Shown one piece after another: positions 10,155 to 18,828 of a stretch of 64,000 bases of DNA (position 1 is its first letter; each line of letters opens with the position of its first letter). The DNA is from Rhizobium sp. P38BS-XIX (GTDB taxonomy: Bacteria > Pseudomonadota > Alphaproteobacteria > Rhizobiales > Rhizobiaceae): NCBI RefSeq assembly GCF_012641435.1, contig NZ_JABAIJ010000015.1, positions 82,497 to 146,496 of the forward strand, given 5' to 3'. The notes beneath the pieces are model-generated. The model did not search any database, was not told where the DNA came from, and was given only the letters and a program-made list of their open reading frames with translations. The translations under genes and the position numbers were made by a program.

Positions 10155-11108
10155 GTGCTGGTAGATGGAAAATGGACTGAAGACTGGCAGCCGGTCCAGG
10201 CCAAGGATGAAAAGGGTGGCTTCGTCCGCCAGACGTCGAGCTTCCGAAATTGGGTCACGCCGGATGGAGCGGCGGGTCCGACGGGGGACGGCGGTTTCAA
10301 GGCGGAGCCTGGTCGCTATCATCTCTATGTCGCGCTCATCTGCCCCTGGGCGTCGCGCACGCTGATCGGCCGCAAGCTCAAAGGTCTGGAAGACACCATT
10401 TCCGTGTCGATCGTTGAGCCGGCACTCTCCAAACAGGGCTGGCGCTTCGGGGACTATCCCGGCGCAACCGATGATCCGATAAACGGTGCCACCTACATGC
10501 ACGAGATCTATACCAGGGCTGATCCGCATTTTACCGGCCGTGCGACTGTGCCTGTCCTTTGGGACAAGCAGGCCGGCACCATCGTCAACAACGAGTCTTC
10601 GGATATCCTGCGCATGCTGAACGACGGCTTCGGTGGTCTGGCACGCAACGATATCGACCTTTATCCCGCCGGCCGGCGCGAAGAAATCGATGCTTTCAAT
10701 GCCCGCATCTATCCTGCGCTCAACAACGGCGTCTATCGCACCGGCTTCGCCACCACGCAGATCGCCTATGAAGAGGCGTTCAACGATGTCTTCGACTGCC
10801 TCGATCGCGTCGAAACGGAGCTGGAGGGGAAGACCTTCCTCTTTGCCGACCATCCCACGGAAAGCGATATCCGGTTGTTCGTCACGCTCGTGCGCTTCGA
10901 TGTCGCCTATCACGGCCTGTTCAAATGCAATCAGCGCCGCGTGTCCGACTATGCCAATCTTCAGTCCTTCTGCCGCCGCATGTACGATTGGCCCGGGATT
11001 GCGGAAACGGTCAGCTTCGATCATATCAAGCGCGGCTACTACTCGATAGCGACGCTCAACCCTACGGGTATCGTGCCACTCGGGCCTGCTCTCGACGAGA
11101 TTTTCTGA
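10155..11108 (+). CDS. Glutathionyl-hydroquinone reductase (GST Xi class, YqjG/PcpF type)
   Basis: These GST-fold enzymes reduce glutathionyl-hydroquinones, using a catalytic cysteine. The 317-residue length is that of the YqjG/ECM4 family rather than ordinary GSTs (about 200). The N-terminal part has the family's tryptophan-rich lead (VDGKWTEDWQPV), FRNWVTPDGAAGPTG, and the active-site motif LICPWASR with Cys63. The thioredoxin-like domain is followed by an all-helical domain with ESDIRLFVTLVRFDVAYHGLFKCN. GTG start. It is flanked by unrelated single genes. Confidence 0.92.
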   Translation: MLVDGKWTEDWQPVQAKDEKGGFVRQTSSFRNWVTPDGAAGPTGDGGFKAEPGRYHLYVALICPWASRTLIGRKLKGLEDTISVSIVEPALSKQGWRFGDYPGATDDPINGATYMHEIYTRADPHFTGRATVPVLWDKQAGTIVNNESSDILRMLNDGFGGLARNDIDLYPAGRREEIDAFNARIYPALNNGVYRTGFATTQIAYEEAFNDVFDCLDRVETELEGKTFLFADHPTESDIRLFVTLVRFDVAYHGLFKCNQRRVSDYANLQSFCRRMYDWPGIAETVSFDHIKRGYYSIATLNPTGIVPLGPALDEIF

Positions 11109-11172
11109 TACTCGACCACATACCGAAACCGGTCTAAGGTCCGCCCTCGTTCGATATGGAAGGAAGGCCGTC

Positions 11173-12591
11173 ATGGATTGGGAAGAATTCCGGCAGTGGT
11201 CGGAAAAGGCGGCAAACTGGGGCGCGGATTATCGCGCCTCACTTCGCGACAGGCCGGTCAGGGCACAGACGGCGCCCGGTGAAATATCCGCCCACATTGC
11301 CGACTCCCCGCCTTTAACAGGCGAAGCGATGGAGGATATCTTCAAGGATTTTGAGGATATCCTCGTTCCTGGCATGACGCATTGGCAGCATCCGCGCTTC
11401 TTTGCCTATTTCCCCGCCAATGCCGCTCCTGTCTCCGTCGTCGCTGAATATCTGGTCAGCGCCGTCGCGGCTCAATGCATGCTCTGGCAGACATCGCCTT
11501 CCGCCACGGAACTCGAAACGAAAGTCGTCGATTGGCTTCGCCAGGCGCTTGGCCTGCCGGACACGTTCACGGGTGTCATTCAAGACTCCGCCTCGACCGC
11601 CACCCTTGCCGCCGTCCTTGTCATGCGTGAGAAGGCGCTCGACTGGCAGGGCAATAAGTCCGGGCTTGCGGCCAACAAGGCGGTTCGCATCTACTCCAGC
11701 GATCAGGTGCACACCTCAATCGATCGTGCCATCTGGATATCAGGCGTCGGGCAGGAAAACCTGGTCCGCATTCCCACCATAGGGCCTAACAAGGGCATGG
11801 ATCCGAAGGCGCTTGCGGCCGCAATCGAGCAGGATCGCGCCGCCGGCTTGTTGCCGGCCGGTGTTATCGCCTGTGTTGGTGGCACCAGTGTCGGAGCGTG
11901 CGACGATATTGCCGCTGTCATTGAGGTCGCGCATGCGCATGGGCTTTATGTGCATGTCGATGCCGCCTGGGCAGGCTCGGCAATGATTTGCCCGGAATTC
12001 CGCACGCTGTGGCAGGGCATCGAGCAGGCCGACTCCGTCGTCTTCAATCCGCACAAATGGCTGGGCGCGCAGTTCGATTGCTCCGTTCAGTTCGTGCGCG
12101 AGCCGGAGACGCTGGTGCGCACGCTTGCCATTCAGCCGGAATATCTGCGCACGCACGGCCATGACGGCATCATCAACTATTCGGAATGGTCGGTGCCGCT
12201 CGGCCGCCGTTTCCGCGCGCTGAAGCTTTGGTTCCTGTTGCGTTATCACGGCCTGGAAGGCCTGCGTGCGATGATCCGCAATCATGTCTCTTGGTCACAG
12301 AATCTGGCTAAGCGCCTTGCCGCCGAACCGGATTTCGAAATCGTCACCGAGCCTTTTCTGTCGCTCTTCTCGTTCGATCACAAGGCGCCCGTGGGTATCG
12401 ATCAGGAAAGCCATACCCAGCGCCTGCTGAACGCGATCAACAATGACGGCCGCATCTATCTGACGCAGACCCGCGTCGGCGGCCGGCTGGTCATTCGCTT
12501 CCAGGCGGGTCAGTTTGAATCGACCGAGGCTGATGTCGATATCGCCTACGATGTTATCCTCGAAATTGCCCGATCGCTGACCGCGAACTAG
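11173..12591 (+). CDS. PLP-dependent group II decarboxylase (aromatic-L-amino-acid decarboxylase-like)
   Basis: The 472-residue protein belongs to the DDC/group II fold-type I decarboxylases. It contains HPRFFAYFPANAAPVSVVAE, TSPSATELETKVVDWLR, GVIQDSASTATL, the PLP-contacting HVDAAWAGSAM (Asp of the ring-nitrogen contact) and NPHKWLGAQFDCS, in which Lys295 should form the Schiff base. Substrate could be tyrosine, tryptophan, DOPA or phenylalanine-like; the sequence does not settle this. A good Shine-Dalgarno run (GGAAGGAAGG) precedes the ATG. It stands between two unrelated genes with about 90 bases to the next. Confidence 0.88.
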   Translation: MDWEEFRQWSEKAANWGADYRASLRDRPVRAQTAPGEISAHIADSPPLTGEAMEDIFKDFEDILVPGMTHWQHPRFFAYFPANAAPVSVVAEYLVSAVAAQCMLWQTSPSATELETKVVDWLRQALGLPDTFTGVIQDSASTATLAAVLVMREKALDWQGNKSGLAANKAVRIYSSDQVHTSIDRAIWISGVGQENLVRIPTIGPNKGMDPKALAAAIEQDRAAGLLPAGVIACVGGTSVGACDDIAAVIEVAHAHGLYVHVDAAWAGSAMICPEFRTLWQGIEQADSVVFNPHKWLGAQFDCSVQFVREPETLVRTLAIQPEYLRTHGHDGIINYSEWSVPLGRRFRALKLWFLLRYHGLEGLRAMIRNHVSWSQNLAKRLAAEPDFEIVTEPFLSLFSFDHKAPVGIDQESHTQRLLNAINNDGRIYLTQTRVGGRLVIRFQAGQFESTEADVDIAYDVILEIARSLTAN

Positions 12592-12683
12592 GCTTTCCGA
12601 AATCGTTTGGTGACACTGGCGAATAATTCATTCATATATGGTGAAACCGATCTTATCTTTGAAAATGCAGGGAAGGAAAATCC

Positions 12684-13526
12684 ATGAAACTGTTGCGTGT
12701 TGGTGAAGTCGGCAAGGAAAAGCCGGCGCTTCTAGATAGCGATGGCAAGATCCGTGATCTCTCCGCTCATGTCGCCGATATCGGCGGCGAGGCAATTTCG
12801 CCCGCAGGTCTCGCAAAGATCGCGGCTCTTGATCCGAAGAGCCTGCCGGAACTGGCAGAAGGCCGCCTCGGTTCCTGCGTTGCCGGCACCGGCAAGTTCA
12901 TCTGCATCGGTCTGAATTTCTCCGACCACGCTGCAGAGACCGGCGCCACCGTGCCGCCGGAGCCGATCATCTTCATGAAGGCAAGCTCCGCCATCGTCGG
13001 CCCGAACGACAACGTGCTGATCCCGCGCGGCTCTGAAAAGACCGACTGGGAAGTCGAGCTCGGCGTCGTCATCGGCAAGACCGCGAAATATGTCAGCGAA
13101 GCCGATGCGCTCGATTATGTCGCCGGTTACTGCGTCTTGCACGACGTCTCCGAACGCGCCTTCCAGACCGAGCGCTCGGGACAGTGGACCAAGGGCAAGT
13201 CCTGCGACACCTTCGGTCCGATCGGCCCCTGGCTCGTCACCAAGGATGAGGTTGCCGACCCGCAGAACCTCGGCATGTGGCTCAAGGTCAACGGTCAGAT
13301 GATGCAGAACGGCTCCACCAAGACCATGGTCTACGGCGTTGCCTTCCTCGTCTCCTATCTCAGCCAGTTCATGTCGCTGCATCCGGGCGACGTCATCTCC
13401 ACCGGCACGCCTCCCGGCGTCGGCATGGGCATGAAGCCGCCGCAGTATCTGAAGCCGGGCGATGTCGTCGAACTCGGCATGGAAGGCCTCGGCACGCAGA
13501 AGCAGACCTTCCTCGCCGACGCATAA
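12684..13526 (+). CDS. Fumarylacetoacetate hydrolase (FAH) family enzyme
   Basis: The 280-residue enzyme has the FAH fold: a short N-terminal part, then KFICIGLNFSDHAAETGA, the metal ligands in DWEVELGVVIGK at about 117-128, YCVLHDVSERAFQ, GKSCDTFGPIGPWLVT and PGDVISTGTPPGVGMG. It resembles annotated ureidoglycolate lyases and 2-keto-4-pentenoate hydratase/isomerase-type enzymes; which C-C or C-N bond it cleaves is not determined by the sequence. Divalent metal dependence is expected. Ended by a clear terminator, so it is its own unit. Confidence 0.9.
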   Translation: MKLLRVGEVGKEKPALLDSDGKIRDLSAHVADIGGEAISPAGLAKIAALDPKSLPELAEGRLGSCVAGTGKFICIGLNFSDHAAETGATVPPEPIIFMKASSAIVGPNDNVLIPRGSEKTDWEVELGVVIGKTAKYVSEADALDYVAGYCVLHDVSERAFQTERSGQWTKGKSCDTFGPIGPWLVTKDEVADPQNLGMWLKVNGQMMQNGSTKTMVYGVAFLVSYLSQFMSLHPGDVISTGTPPGVGMGMKPPQYLKPGDVVELGMEGLGTQKQTFLADA

Positions 13527-13569
13527 GGTGTAAGGCTCAGGAACTTTAACTTTTTGAGATCATTGTTGA

Positions 13570-13599
13570 TGCCGGAGAATCGATTCTCCGGCATTTTTT
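13570..13599 (+). terminator. Intrinsic terminator after the FAH-family gene
   Basis: A perfect inverted repeat (GCCGGAGAAT and its complement, two-base centre, so the true loop will open further) is followed by a run of six T. It lies about 45 bases after the stop codon. Confidence 0.85.
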
Positions 13600-13624
13600 A
13601 TGCAGAGATACGTCGGCAGTTATG

Positions 13625-13638
13625 TTGCTCTGCAGCAA
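13625..13638 (+). promoter_or_regulatory. Candidate operator upstream of phaZ (TGC-type inverted repeat)
   Basis: TTGCT, four bases, AGCAA forms a perfect short inverted repeat with CTGCAG-like core about 190 bases before phaZ; another CTGC follows at 13642-13645. TGC-rich inverted repeats are the known type of target for PhaR/AniA repressors of PHB granule genes in alphaproteobacteria. This link is inference from position and composition only. Confidence 0.3.
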
Positions 13639-13823
13639 AAACTGCTAGGGTGGATAGTAAGAGCTTAAAGGATGAGGATCGCGCACGAGGAGCCGTGATC
13701 ATCCTGCTGCACAGCGCGACAGGAGGAGCGCCCAGCAAAGCAGCGTTACGCAAGGCGCGTGCGCTTCCATGATCCAGGTGATTTGCGAGGCCGGCTGCCC
13801 GCATCACAAGAGGTAAAGCCCCC

Positions 13824-15101
13824 ATGTTTTATCAGTTTTACGAACTCAACCACGCTGCTCTCGCCCCTTTTCGCGTTGCGGCAGATATGATGCGCCTGGC
13901 CTATGCCAATCCGCTCAATCCTTTGTCGCACACGGTATTCGGCCGCACGCTGACGGCAAGCCTTGAGGTTTTCGAGCGCACGACGAGACGCTATGGCAAG
14001 CCTGAGTTCGGCCTGCATCAGACGCAGATCGAAGGCAAATCCGTCTCCGTGCATGAAAAGATTGCCTGGAAGAAGCCCTTCTGCAATCTCATCCACTTCG
14101 AGCGCAGCCTTCCCGCCGGCCATGCCGCCGATCCGCGGATACTGATCGTCGCGCCGATGTCGGGCCATTACGCCACGCTGCTGCGCGGCACGGTGGAAGC
14201 CCTGCTGCCGGCTGCCGATGTCTATATTACCGATTGGATCGATGCCCGCATGGTGCCGATGACGGAAGGCACCTTCGATCTGGAAGACTATATCGATTAT
14301 GTCGTCGAGATGCTGCATCACCTCGGGCCCGACACGCATGTCGTTGCCGTCTGTCAGCCCTCGGTGCCGGTTCTGGCTGCTGCTGCCGTCATGGAAGCGG
14401 CCGGTGATCCGCTAGTGCCCTCGTCGATGACGCTGATGGGCGGCCCCATCGATACCCGCATCAATCCGACCGCCGTCAATCAGCTCGCCAAGGACAAGCC
14501 CCTGGAATGGTTTGCCGATAATGTCGTCATGAACGTGCCCTGGCCGCAACCCGGCTTCATGCGACCGGTCTATCCCGGCTTCCTGCAGCTTTCCGGCTTC
14601 ATGTCGATGAATCTCGACCGGCATATGATCGCGCACAAGGATTTCTTCGTGCATCTCGTCAAGAATGACGGCGAGCCGGCCGAGAAGCACCGCGACTTTT
14701 ACGACGAGTATCTCGCCGTCATGGATCTGACGGCGGAATTCTATCTGCAGACGGTCGATCAGGTCTTCATCAAGCATGCCCTGCCCAGGGGTGAACTCAT
14801 GCATCGCGGCCAGCGTGTCGACCCCTCGGCCATCCGCAACGTCGCGCTGCTCACCGTCGAGGGCGAGAACGACGATATCTCCGGCGTCGGGCAGACACAT
14901 GCGGCGCAGACCATCTGCACCAATATCCCCGAGCACATGCGCATGCACTATCTCCAGCCGGATGTCGGCCACTACGGTGTGTTCAACGGCTCGCGTTTCC
15001 GTCGCGAGATCGCGCCGCGCATCCTGGCCTTCACACGCGAGCACGCCCGCGCCAGCCGGCCGGTGGTGAAGCGCGTCATCAAGGGCGGAAAATCTGCCTG
15101 A
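13824..15101 (+). CDS. phaZ: Intracellular polyhydroxybutyrate depolymerase
   Basis: PhaZ degrades native PHB granules inside the cell, allowing reuse of stored carbon. The 425-residue alpha/beta-hydrolase begins MFYQFYELNHAALAPFR, the usual start for this family, followed by LTASLEVFERTTRRYGKPEF. The nucleophile motif is VAVCQPSVPVLA with cysteine (Cys177) instead of serine, as in the Cupriavidus PhaZa1 type. Other landmarks are YITDWIDARMVP and the C-terminal DVGHYGVFNGSRFR carrying the catalytic His. An AGAGG-like ribosome site precedes the ATG. The gene stands alone and is followed by a hairpin. Confidence 0.95.
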   Translation: MFYQFYELNHAALAPFRVAADMMRLAYANPLNPLSHTVFGRTLTASLEVFERTTRRYGKPEFGLHQTQIEGKSVSVHEKIAWKKPFCNLIHFERSLPAGHAADPRILIVAPMSGHYATLLRGTVEALLPAADVYITDWIDARMVPMTEGTFDLEDYIDYVVEMLHHLGPDTHVVAVCQPSVPVLAAAAVMEAAGDPLVPSSMTLMGGPIDTRINPTAVNQLAKDKPLEWFADNVVMNVPWPQPGFMRPVYPGFLQLSGFMSMNLDRHMIAHKDFFVHLVKNDGEPAEKHRDFYDEYLAVMDLTAEFYLQTVDQVFIKHALPRGELMHRGQRVDPSAIRNVALLTVEGENDDISGVGQTHAAQTICTNIPEHMRMHYLQPDVGHYGVFNGSRFRREIAPRILAFTREHARASRPVVKRVIKGGKSA

Positions 15102-15437
15102 CGCCGTCTGAGACACGGAGCCAACGGCAAGATGGCGTTCAAAAAAGACGCCATCTTCCCCCTCAGACCTCATTTCACACAAGCGCAAAATATTAGCTTT
15201 TGTTGAATTATCGGCACGGATTCAAGCACTTGTCCGATTTCATCAGAACATCCCATTGAAGCCTCACGAAGAGGTTACCATCTCGATTCCAGCGGTACCG
15301 CAGAGATCGGGCCGTTTGCCGCGCCGCGCGTCCTTGGAACGCGCTGAGATGCAGGTAGAGCTTTAAAAAACGCGCAGAAGCCTAACCATTGATCGGTATA
15401 GATCGCTGGGCGATGCGCCGTGCGAGGATACCTGAAA
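15102..15437. other. Intergenic stretch phaZ to DUF2852 gene, with a hairpin at 15129-15157
   Basis: This 336-base stretch holds a 10-bp perfect stem (AAGATGGCGT with its complement, 9-base loop) about 30 bases after phaZ; the tail is C-rich rather than T-rich, so it is a weak or factor-assisted terminator. GTCTGAG/CTCAGAC arms enclose it. The remainder has no ORF with recognisable coding character and no RNA gene that I can identify. Confidence 0.5.
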
Positions 15438-15878
15438 ATGAACCAATCTGCATTGCTTCGACCGGATTGGACTCCGGCTACTATTGCCCTCATGGTGCTT
15501 GGCTTCGTGGTCTTCTGGCCGCTCGGTTTTGCCATGCTTGCTTATATTCTCTTCGGAGAACGTTTGCGGGAATTCAAACGGGATGTGAACGAAAGGACCG
15601 ACGGCATGTTTGCTGGCTGCGGACGTTATCGCAATCGTCATCGCCATTCCTTCTCCGCGACCGGCAACGTCGCCTTCGACGACTGGCGCCGGGCAGAGCT
15701 TGAGCGCCTCGAACAGGAGCGCCGCAAGCTGGACGAAATGCGCGCCGATTTCGACGCTTACGCTCGCGAATTGCGCCGCGCCAAGGATCAGGAAGAGTTC
15801 GATCGCTTCATGCGCGAGCGCAACAGCGTCAAGCGCAACGACAATGGCGGCTCGCCGACCGAGTTCCAGACCCCGTAA
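15438..15878 (+). CDS. DUF2852 membrane protein with C-terminal coiled coil
   Basis: The 146-residue protein has a hydrophobic hairpin near the N-terminus (about residues 10-42, including LMVLGFVVFWPLGFAMLAYI) and a highly charged helical second half (WRRAELERLEQERRKLDEMR; AYARELRRAKDQEEFDRFM) that should form a coiled coil. This arrangement fits DUF2852, a family restricted largely to alphaproteobacteria and without known function. The upstream GTG at 15420 is open too, but the ATG at 15438 puts the hydrophobic segment at the usual place. Terminator follows. Confidence 0.8.
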   Translation: MNQSALLRPDWTPATIALMVLGFVVFWPLGFAMLAYILFGERLREFKRDVNERTDGMFAGCGRYRNRHRHSFSATGNVAFDDWRRAELERLEQERRKLDEMRADFDAYARELRRAKDQEEFDRFMRERNSVKRNDNGGSPTEFQTP

Positions 15879-15911
15879 TCGGGCTGTGACGGCAGCCGCA
15901 AATCCAGCAAG

Positions 15912-15939
15912 AAACCGGCATCGTCAGGTGCCGGTTTTT
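15912..15939 (+). terminator. Intrinsic terminator after the DUF2852 gene
   Basis: AAACCGGCA pairs with TGCCGGTTT around an 8-base loop and is followed by TTTTT. It sits about 35 bases after the stop. Confidence 0.8.
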
Positions 15940-16016
15940 CATAAGGCGAACGCGCAAGGCAAAAGGCACAGACCTGCGCTGAGGCTTCACGATAACGACA
16001 CGCAAAAATCGCAGAT

Positions 16017-16058
16017 CAAAGCGCCAGACGCGGCCTTGAAAGATTGCGACGCGCTTTG
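16017..16058. repeat. Palindromic repeat, diverged copy of the 51561 element
   Basis: Arms CAAAGCGC and GCGCTTTG enclose an interior with CTTGAAAGATTGCGA. The element at 51561-51606 has arms with the same AAAGCGC/GCGCTTT core and the same interior TGAAAGATxGCGA. The shared layout points to one dispersed intergenic repeat family. It lies just before the metallopeptidase gene. Confidence 0.6.
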
Positions 16059-16080
16059 GCGAATCATATAAAACTTCCCC

Positions 16081-16842
16081 ATGTTTCCGCTGCTTTCCAG
16101 ATCCCGCAAATCGCCGCCCAGGCCACCCGCGCCGGAAACGCGCACTCTCGACATCGCCGGGCGGCTGATGCCGCTGACAATCCGCCAGCACGAACGCGCA
16201 ACCCGCATCACCCTGAGGATCGAACCGGGCGGACGTTCGCTGAAAATGACCATTCCGCGTGGTCTTGCCGCCCGGGAAGTGAATGCTTTCCTCGACCGCC
16301 ATCAGGGCTGGCTTTTGACCAAGCTTGCGAAATTCAGTGTCGATGGCAATCTTGGCAGCGGCAGCGAAATCCTGCTGCGCGGCGTGCGCCACCGCATCGA
16401 GCATACCGGCACGCTTCGCGGTCTCACAGAAACGGCTGTTGTCGACGGCCTGCCTGTACTGCGCGTCAGCGGCATGCCGGAACATACCGGGCGGCGCATT
16501 GCCACTTTTCTGAAGAAAGAGGCTCGTGCCGATCTGGAGAAACTTGTGGCCGTTCACGCCAGAGCGATCCGCGCCAGCTTCACCTCCATCACCATGAAGG
16601 ATACCCGCAGCCGCTGGGGTTCCTGTTCATCGCAGGGAAATCTCAGTTTCTCCTGGCGCATCGTCATGGCGCCGCCGCTGGTCATCGATTATCTTGCTGC
16701 CCATGAGGTCGCGCATCTCAAGGAAATGAACCACGGCCCGCGCTTCTGGGCGCTCTGCCGCAAGCTCTGCCCCGACATGGACGAAGCCAAGGCCTGGCTC
16801 AAGCGCCACGGGAGTCAGCTGCACGCGATCGATTTCGATTGA
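16081..16842 (+). CDS. YgjP-type zinc metallopeptidase (M48/DUF45 family)
   Basis: The 253-residue protein contains HEVAHLKEMNHGPRFW at about 221-236, the HExxH-like zinc site of the YgjP/SprT-like group followed by a third histidine in NHGPRFW. Upstream are SFTSITMKDTRSRWGSCSSQGNLSF, another family hallmark (quoted in part: KDTRSRWGSCS), and an N-terminal RITLRIEPGGRSLKMTIPRG segment. Its substrates are unknown; some relatives accompany restriction or repair enzymes, but nothing of the sort is nearby. No signal peptide. The ATG follows CTTCCCC, a poor ribosome site, so the start is less certain. Confidence 0.87.
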   Translation: MFPLLSRSRKSPPRPPAPETRTLDIAGRLMPLTIRQHERATRITLRIEPGGRSLKMTIPRGLAAREVNAFLDRHQGWLLTKLAKFSVDGNLGSGSEILLRGVRHRIEHTGTLRGLTETAVVDGLPVLRVSGMPEHTGRRIATFLKKEARADLEKLVAVHARAIRASFTSITMKDTRSRWGSCSSQGNLSFSWRIVMAPPLVIDYLAAHEVAHLKEMNHGPRFWALCRKLCPDMDEAKAWLKRHGSQLHAIDFD

Positions 16843-16932
16843 TCCGGTCAAACAGGGTGCGCTGCACTCAAAAATCCCGCCAACATCGCCTTTAGGCTCG
16901 ACTCTTTCCAAATTTCGTGTCACTCCGCTGCC

Positions 16933-17607
16933 ATGAGCCCCGATGTCAAAATTTGTGGTCTGAAGACGCCGGAAGCGGTGGATCGCGCTCTTGAGCGTGG
17001 CGCTACCCATATCGGTTTCATCTTCTTTGAAAAAAGCCCCCGCTATATCGAGCCCGATATCGCCGGCCAGCTGGCCGAGCGTGCTCGCGGCAAGGCGAAG
17101 ATCGTCGCTGTCACGGTCAACCCCACCAATGACGATCTCGATGAGATCATGGCGCTGGTGAAGCCGGACATGCTGCAACTTCATGGCAACGAAAGCCCGG
17201 AGCGCGTGCTGACCATCAAGGCGGTCCACAACGTGCCGGTCATGAAGGCCATGTCTGTGCGCGAGGCCGATGATCTGAAGCGGGTCGAATCCTATATCGG
17301 TATTGCCGACCGCTTTTTGTTTGACGCCAAACCCCCGGCCGGCTCTGTGCTGCCAGGCGGAAACGGCGTATCCTTCGACTGGAGCCTGATGAGCTGGCTC
17401 GACGATCGCGTGGACTATATGCTGTCGGGCGGCGTCAACAAGGACAACGTCGCCAAGGCGCTGGCCTCCACCAAGGCCACCGGCATCGATCTTTCATCCG
17501 CGGTCGAAAGCGCGCCGGGTGTGAAGGATCTCGGTAAGATCGACCAATTTTTCGACGCTTTTGCAGAAGCATGTCTGCCGGAACCGGCAGCAGGGAGTAG
17601 AGAGTGA
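16933..17607 (+). CDS. trpF: Phosphoribosylanthranilate isomerase
   Basis: TrpF converts N-(5'-phosphoribosyl)anthranilate to the enol-carboxyphenylamino-deoxyribulose phosphate in tryptophan synthesis. The 224-residue TIM barrel begins MSPDVKICGLK with the catalytic cysteine in KICGLK; the general acid aspartate is in FLFDAKPPAGS at about 131, and the phosphate-binding C-terminal segments are MLSGGVNKDNVAKAL and GIDLSSAVESAPGVKD. The family normally has about 210 residues. Its TGA overlaps the trpB GTG start, indicating tight coupling. Confidence 0.97.
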   Translation: MSPDVKICGLKTPEAVDRALERGATHIGFIFFEKSPRYIEPDIAGQLAERARGKAKIVAVTVNPTNDDLDEIMALVKPDMLQLHGNESPERVLTIKAVHNVPVMKAMSVREADDLKRVESYIGIADRFLFDAKPPAGSVLPGGNGVSFDWSLMSWLDDRVDYMLSGGVNKDNVAKALASTKATGIDLSSAVESAPGVKDLGKIDQFFDAFAEACLPEPAAGSRE

Positions 17608-18818
17608 ACCAGACGCCCAAACCCAATTCCTTCCGCTCCGGCCCCGATGAGGACGGCCGTTTCGGCATTTACGGCGGTCGTTTCGTAGCCGAAACGCTTA
17701 TGCCGCTGATCCTGGATCTGCAGGAGGAATGGGCCAAGGCAAAGGATGATCCGGCTTTCCAGGCGGAGCTGAAATCTCTCGGCGCGCACTATATCGGCCG
17801 CCCGAGCCCGCTTTATTTCGCCGAGCGCCTGACGGCGGAGCTTGGCGGCGCAAAGATCTACTTCAAGCGCGAAGAGCTGAACCACACCGGCTCGCACAAG
17901 ATCAACAACTGCATCGGCCAGATTCTGCTCGCCAAGCGCATGGGCAAGACCCGCATCATCGCTGAGACCGGTGCCGGCCAGCATGGCGTTGCCTCTGCGA
18001 CGGTCGCCGCCCGCTTCGGTCTTCCATGTGTCGTCTACATGGGCGCGACCGACGTCGAGCGTCAGGCGCCGAACGTTTTCCGCATGAAGCTTCTCGGTGC
18101 CGAGGTTATCCCGGTGACGGCTGGCAGCGGCACGCTGAAGGATGCGATGAATGAAGCGCTCCGCGACTGGGTCACCAATGTCGAGGACACCTATTACCTG
18201 ATCGGCACGGCCGCCGGCCCGCATCCCTATCCGGAAATGGTTAGGGATTTCCAGGCCGTGATCGGCACCGAAGCCCGAGCACAGATGTTGGAAGCCGAGG
18301 GCCGGCTGCCGGATCTCGTCGTTGCAGCCGTTGGCGGCGGTTCGAACGCCATCGGCATCTTCCATCCTTTCCTCGATGACGAAAGCGTCAAGATCGTCGG
18401 CGTCGAAGCCGGCGGCAAGGGCCTGGATGGCGAAGAGCATTGCGCCTCCATCACCGCCGGCTCGCCCGGCGTGCTGCACGGCAACCGCACTTATCTGCTG
18501 CAGGATGGCGACGGTCAGATCAAAGAGGGACATTCGATTTCGGCTGGTCTCGACTATCCCGGCATCGGACCGGAACACTCGTGGCTGAACGATATCGGCC
18601 GCGCCGAATATGTGCCGATCATGGACCATGAAGCCCTTGAAGCCTTCCAGACGCTGACGCGCCTCGAAGGCATCATCCCGGCGCTCGAGCCGAGCCATGC
18701 GCTGGCCGAAGTGATCAAGCGTGCCCCGAAAATGGGCAAGGACGAGATCATCCTGATGAACCTCTCCGGCCGTGGTGACAAGGACATCTTCACCGTCGGC
18801 AAGATTCTGGGAATGTGA
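17604..18818 (+). CDS. trpB: Tryptophan synthase beta subunit
   Basis: TrpB condenses indole and serine using PLP. The 404-residue protein carries the Schiff-base lysine in ELNHTGSHKINN (Lys99), the phosphate cup GGGSNAIG at about 245, and AETGAGQHGVASATVAARFGL typical of the beta-1 class (quoted in two parts: AETGAGQHGV, SATVAARFGL). It starts at GTG overlapping the trpF stop and ends ten bases before trpA, as in other alphaproteobacteria where trpFBA forms one unit apart from the other trp genes. Confidence 0.99.
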   Translation: MNQTPKPNSFRSGPDEDGRFGIYGGRFVAETLMPLILDLQEEWAKAKDDPAFQAELKSLGAHYIGRPSPLYFAERLTAELGGAKIYFKREELNHTGSHKINNCIGQILLAKRMGKTRIIAETGAGQHGVASATVAARFGLPCVVYMGATDVERQAPNVFRMKLLGAEVIPVTAGSGTLKDAMNEALRDWVTNVEDTYYLIGTAAGPHPYPEMVRDFQAVIGTEARAQMLEAEGRLPDLVVAAVGGGSNAIGIFHPFLDDESVKIVGVEAGGKGLDGEEHCASITAGSPGVLHGNRTYLLQDGDGQIKEGHSISAGLDYPGIGPEHSWLNDIGRAEYVPIMDHEALEAFQTLTRLEGIIPALEPSHALAEVIKRAPKMGKDEIILMNLSGRGDKDIFTVGKILGM

Positions 18819-18828
18819 GTTAGACGCC

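Noticed and set aside
15102..15437. Small gene or ncRNA in the phaZ downstream space
   Set aside because: Apart from one hairpin there is no conserved-looking structure, promoter or start site with a ribosome site.
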